The notes below the pieces were generated by a model. It did not search any database. It saw only the letters and a list, made by a program, of their open reading frames with translations, and was not told the origin of the DNA. DNA of 64,000 nt. Origin: Bacteroidales bacterium. GTDB taxonomy: Bacteria > Bacteroidota > Bacteroidia > Bacteroidales > Bacteroidaceae. Numbering within the stretch: position 1 is the first letter of the stretch; every line of letters starts with the position of its first letter. This document shows positions 60,133 to 64,000 of the stretch, piece after piece. The stretch spans positions 1-64,000 of the forward strand of contig SUXQ01000012.1 of assembly GCA_015060905.1 (NCBI GenBank). The letters run 5' to 3'. The position numbers were made by a program, and so were the translations under genes.

Positions 60133-61929
60133 TTATTTTTGCTCTTTGGAAGAATTCCAATTATCATCTTTGATTTTTATTTTTCCATCCATTGCTACAA
60201 GTTCCTCTTTTGTGTAATGATAATCGGTCGAGGCTAATGAGTTGAATTCTTTAAAATGATTGCTCTTGACGTCAAAAATTCCACACATTAATTCGTAGGC
60301 AAGGTCGTTGGTCCAATAACAATTTCTGTTTTTTCGCAAAGCCTCGGCACGCATAGGATGGCGGTTACAATAATCATCATTCAACCACACGCATAAAGGT
60401 ATGCGAGTGTCGCCGAATCCTCCGAAATTGGGCAAACGGTGTCTGTCGGGCACACAACCGTGGTCCGAAAAATAGACCATTGCTTGAAGATTAAGTTTCT
60501 TGCGGCCATAATCATAAAAGCGATTCAATACCGAATCTGTATAGTGAATGGAGTTCTTGTAGTTTACAATATTATCGTCGTCTCCTGCTTTCCCCCATTG
60601 ACGATGAGAGGCAGGGAAACGATTCTCGAAGTTAAAGTGGCTGCCTTTCAGATGCAGTACCACCAGATTATTCTCTTCGGGGTTTACTTCATCCAGAAAA
60701 TCAATAAGATTTTCGTCGTATTGCACTTTATTAAGTTCTTGTTTGGTCCATTTTGCAACATCCGAAGTGTTTGCAACCAATGTTATTGGCGTGTCGGCTG
60801 CTCCCAAATGACCCTGATTGCTGTACCAATGTATTTTATACCCCAACTTGCGGGCAATGTCCACAATGGACATTGAGGTGTAGAATTCTCCGCCTGTATA
60901 TTGATTATATTCTGTCAATGCTTTTTCGAGTACAGGAACTGTCTGCACTCCGCAACTATAAGCGTTCGGAAATACGATAAAATGCTCCTTGTCCTGCATC
61001 ATCTGTGTCATCCAGGGGGTTGTGTTTACATCAACATCGTTGAATGCGCTCATAAAATCGCGTGACGCAGACTCTCCGATAACCATCATTATTGTGGATT
61101 TTTTTTGAGGCTCGTTTAAGGGTGTTACGTTTAATGCATCCACACGTTGTTGAAGTTCCTGAACATAGCGGTTGTTGTTTGCAACATATTCCTTGACAAC
61201 ATTGTACAGTACAGCTACTCCTGTTCTTACAAAAATACCATGATTGGGTTTCCACAAATATATTGTAATGAACAGTACAACAGATATTAAAAGTAATAAT
61301 TGATATATGTTTAATTCTTGTATATGTAAAGGTTGAAACTCATTTACCCAAATGCAGAAGACGAGCATTACTATTATTGAAAATGCTACAAACAGCACTT
61401 TCAACGGATGATAGGAACGTAAAAACTCAATAATCTCATTATAGTGTGTCTCTTGTAACATCTTCATTCCGTCCGCATCTATGCAACCTTTGCAGGCAAA
61501 GTAATATACCCATTGGAATATAGGAAACATCAACAATGCAAAGTCGATAATTCCGATTATGAATCCCATGTTTGGGAAAATTGCGCTCAAGCACGACAAC
61601 CACCCATACAGATAGATTCCCATTGCAATATCAAGGCGATTGTCATAGTCGGGAGACACTTTTCTGTTTGTCAAGTGATATAATAACGGATAAGTAACTA
61701 ACCATGCTGATGATACAAACAGATTCATCAGCATAATAGGTTGAAACAATGTTGTTTGTGCGATTGCCATTGGAAGTGCTGCAATAATTGCTGCGCTTAA
61801 ATAGCGTCTCAACTGTTGTCCTCGTGCGTTTTTTGCAATTCCACGATTGCACTTCATGTAAACACCATAGCCGCAACCCCAAAGGAACAGGGCTGTGCAC
61901 AGAGCCTCAATGTAAAGATTAATATTCAT
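60133..61929 (-). CDS. Phosphoethanolamine transferase-like sulfatase-fold membrane protein (EptA-like)
   Basis: Hydrophobic N-terminal half, MMVIGESASRDFMSAF, HLKGSHFNFENRFP, YFSDHGCVP. Confidence 0.85.
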   Translation of the reverse strand: MNINLYIEALCTALFLWGCGYGVYMKCNRGIAKNARGQQLRRYLSAAIIAALPMAIAQTTLFQPIMLMNLFVSSAWLVTYPLLYHLTNRKVSPDYDNRLDIAMGIYLYGWLSCLSAIFPNMGFIIGIIDFALLMFPIFQWVYYFACKGCIDADGMKMLQETHYNEIIEFLRSYHPLKVLFVAFSIIVMLVFCIWVNEFQPLHIQELNIYQLLLLISVVLFITIYLWKPNHGIFVRTGVAVLYNVVKEYVANNNRYVQELQQRVDALNVTPLNEPQKKSTIMMVIGESASRDFMSAFNDVDVNTTPWMTQMMQDKEHFIVFPNAYSCGVQTVPVLEKALTEYNQYTGGEFYTSMSIVDIARKLGYKIHWYSNQGHLGAADTPITLVANTSDVAKWTKQELNKVQYDENLIDFLDEVNPEENNLVVLHLKGSHFNFENRFPASHRQWGKAGDDDNIVNYKNSIHYTDSVLNRFYDYGRKKLNLQAMVYFSDHGCVPDRHRLPNFGGFGDTRIPLCVWLNDDYCNRHPMRAEALRKNRNCYWTNDLAYELMCGIFDVKSNHFKEFNSLASTDYHYTKEELVAMDGKIKIKDDNWNSSKEQK

Positions 61930-63016
61930 ACACTTTTGTTATTTCTTTTAAAAAACAATTGTAATTCAGTTTCTCTGTATAATCTTTTAATGCTTTTTCG
62001 CCTAATTGTCTGCGCTTATCTGCATTGTTTGCCAATTCCGATATTTTGTTTGCAAGAATTTTTGCATCGCCGGGTGGAACAAGCAGTGCGTTTGTTTCAT
62101 CTTCGAGATATTCAATCTGTCCGCCATTGTTGGTGGTGATTACAGGATGCCCCTGCGACATATATTCCATGCAGGACAATGGACATGCCTCTCGTACAAT
62201 GGATGGCAAAATGCCAAAGTCGCATTCTTGCAGATAGGGGAGTACCGGCGAGCGGTAGCCTATAAATTTTATATTATTCTCAATGCCATAATCTTTTATC
62301 TGTTGCTGTAAAGAGGAAAAATAAGGTGTATCCCCTTTTCCGATGAGTAATAATAATAATTTTTCATTCTTAAGTATGTGCATAGCATCTACAAGTATAT
62401 CCAGCCCTTTTTCTGCTGCTATGCGTCCATGATACATTGCAATAGTGCACTCTTGTGGCAATGAGAATTCTTTGCGTATATCCACTTTTTCTATTTTTTC
62501 GGGAATAACAATGGAATTTCTTACCACAGTAATGCGCTCGGGGGCTATTGTGGGGCTTGTGTCGAGAAACTCTTTTTTTGCAAGCTCCGAAACAAAAACA
62601 ATTTTATCCAGTTGTTTGTAGAGCCATTTGTAGATGCTCGAGTTTTTTCCTTTTCGCACAAGATGACGTGTAAGTATGATGCGCACATTTTTATTGCCGG
62701 ACATTTTTCGGGCAAAGGCTGCTGTAAATGCATCCTTGAAATTATGCACGTGTATCACACATTGTTTGCCTTTCAGAAATGTGGATAGGCGAACGACACT
62801 GAAAAGGTCGAATATTCCTTTCAGAGGCAATTTGTGTACCGAGACATCCAAAAGAGAGAAACGTTCCATTACCTGTTTCACAGGGCGGCAAAATATGGTT
62901 ACAGTATGGCCGTTTGCTGCAAAATGTTGGCAAAGGTTGAATACATATTGTTCACCACCTCCCCATTCTCTGTTCGAAACTAAATGTATGATATGTTTTT
63001 GGGGGTTCATTATCAA
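61919..63016 (-). CDS. Glycosyltransferase family 4 (GT-B)
   Basis: SNREWGGGEQYVFNLCQHFAANGH; YHGRIAAEKGLDILVDAM; PSIVREACPLSCMEYMSQGHPVITTNNGGQIEYLED. Confidence 0.92.
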   Translation of the reverse strand: MIMNPQKHIIHLVSNREWGGGEQYVFNLCQHFAANGHTVTIFCRPVKQVMERFSLLDVSVHKLPLKGIFDLFSVVRLSTFLKGKQCVIHVHNFKDAFTAAFARKMSGNKNVRIILTRHLVRKGKNSSIYKWLYKQLDKIVFVSELAKKEFLDTSPTIAPERITVVRNSIVIPEKIEKVDIRKEFSLPQECTIAMYHGRIAAEKGLDILVDAMHILKNEKLLLLLIGKGDTPYFSSLQQQIKDYGIENNIKFIGYRSPVLPYLQECDFGILPSIVREACPLSCMEYMSQGHPVITTNNGGQIEYLEDETNALLVPPGDAKILANKISELANNADKRRQLGEKALKDYTEKLNYNCFLKEITKVYEY

Positions 63017-63050
63017 TATAGGTATTACAGTCGCATCGTGCTTAAATTTG

Positions 63051-63800
63051 TTATTCTTCTCTCAGCCTTTTTTCTATTATTTTTGCTACAAGGATAAACT
63101 GATATATGGCAGAGAGCATTGCATTTATTAGTCCGCGTTTCCCCATAAGGAATCCTCCTTTTATTAAATAGGCTCGCAGAAACCTCCATGTGGGACGCCA
63201 CAGTAAAGCTGTAACTCCATAGCCTTTCTCGGCTTTTTTCAATACCTCGTTGTCTGTATATTGATTCATTTTTGTGACCCATTCGCTCATTGTTTCATCT
63301 GCTAAATGTAGCAAAAGATAGGATGTTGGAATGCGCTCAGTTCTTCCTTGTACTATAGGGAATGTGTGTACGTATGGAGGCCACACTGTACCTTCGCGTT
63401 TGAAGAAGCGCAACTGATAATCGTGACTCCAATCTTTATTGTATTTCCCGAAAAAAAGATTTTGTCGTTTAATGTAAAGTCCCGCAGGTGGGGCCGGCTG
63501 TTCAGTAACTTTATAAAGATATTCTTTTAGTTCGGGTGTTACAAGCTCATCTGCGTCTACAACAAGTACCCACTCGTTTTTGGCCGATTGTATGGCAAAT
63601 GTACGTGCGGGTTCCGCGCTTTTGTGATTTTCCTTTGGGAAGGTTACAATTCTGCATCTATATTTTTCGGCAATTTGCAAAGTGTTGTCGGTGCTCTCCA
63701 TGTCACAGATGAGCACTTCGTCAAAATCTTTGACTGTTTCCAATACTTCGGCCAAATGTTTGGAGGCATTGTAGGTGTTTATAACTACAGAGATAGGCAT
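63051..63800 (-). CDS. Glycosyltransferase family 2 (WaaE/KdtX-like)
   Basis: ISVVINTYNASKHLAEVLETVKDFDEVLICDMESTDNT; LVVDADELVTPELKEYL. Confidence 0.92.
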   Translation of the reverse strand: MPISVVINTYNASKHLAEVLETVKDFDEVLICDMESTDNTLQIAEKYRCRIVTFPKENHKSAEPARTFAIQSAKNEWVLVVDADELVTPELKEYLYKVTEQPAPPAGLYIKRQNLFFGKYNKDWSHDYQLRFFKREGTVWPPYVHTFPIVQGRTERIPTSYLLLHLADETMSEWVTKMNQYTDNEVLKKAEKGYGVTALLWRPTWRFLRAYLIKGGFLMGKRGLINAMLSAIYQFILVAKIIEKRLREE

Positions 63801-63819
63801 AATTATAAAATTGTGTATT

Positions 63820-64000
63820 TTATCCTTTTATCAGTTTATTGTAACATTGCATTGTTTCTCGGGCCATTTGCTCTTTCGAGAAACGGGCTGCCCAGATGAC
63901 TCCTTTTTCTATCATCTGCTTGCGTTGTGTGGGGTCGATGGCCTTTTCTATTGCTGCGGCCATTTCCTTTTCATCGTCGGGATTCACATAAAGAGAATCG
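63820..64000 (-). CDS. C-terminus of a GT-B glycosyltransferase, continuing past the right edge
   Basis: My translation of the minus strand: DSLYVNPDDEKEMAAAIEKAIDPTQRKQMIEKGVIWAARFSKEQMARETMQCYNKLIKG*; not in the ORF track because it is partial. Confidence 0.85.
   Translation of the reverse strand, partial: DSLYVNPDDEKEMAAAIEKAIDPTQRKQMIEKGVIWAARFSKEQMARETMQCYNKLIKG

Overview
The window looks like an ordinary chromosomal segment of a Bacteroidales-type Bacteroidota genome, judging by TAnnTTTG promoter boxes and by families such as PorT, DUF1460, DUF4301, DUF4837 and DUF4922. I saw no rRNA, tRNA, CRISPR array, prophage or complete transposon. Main modules: DUF1460 protein; a pyruvate carboxylase/oxaloacetate decarboxylase-type carboxyltransferase; three tandem AMP-binding acyl-CoA-synthetase-like paralogs; glyA; flavin reductase; pyrI-pyrB; a Na/Pi symporter with pstSCAB, a porin and a response regulator/histidine kinase pair; PBP1A-like protein; kdsB; a degenerate M16 protein; a 14-unit MORN-repeat protein; branching enzyme; an atypical LuxR regulator with a hemerythrin protein and FeoAB; pdxA/DUF4837/rlmN; a GT2-DUF4922 (HIT-like) fusion with SpoIID; nhaC; RelA/SpoT; DUF4301; two LysM-periplasmic-binding paralogs; an EEP-SGNH fusion with GH125; and an LPS-type acyltransferase/PEtN-transferase/glycosyltransferase cluster running off the right edge. 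The strongest unexplained signal is a dispersed, structured intergenic element of about 76-85 bp found at four loci (about 13.9, 23.3, 28.0 and 47.5 kb). All four lie in sense orientation upstream of otherwise unrelated genes, each unit is bounded by TAnnTTTG-like boxes, and the two internal hairpins show compensatory changes. A second signal is a possible invertible promoter segment at 178-402.
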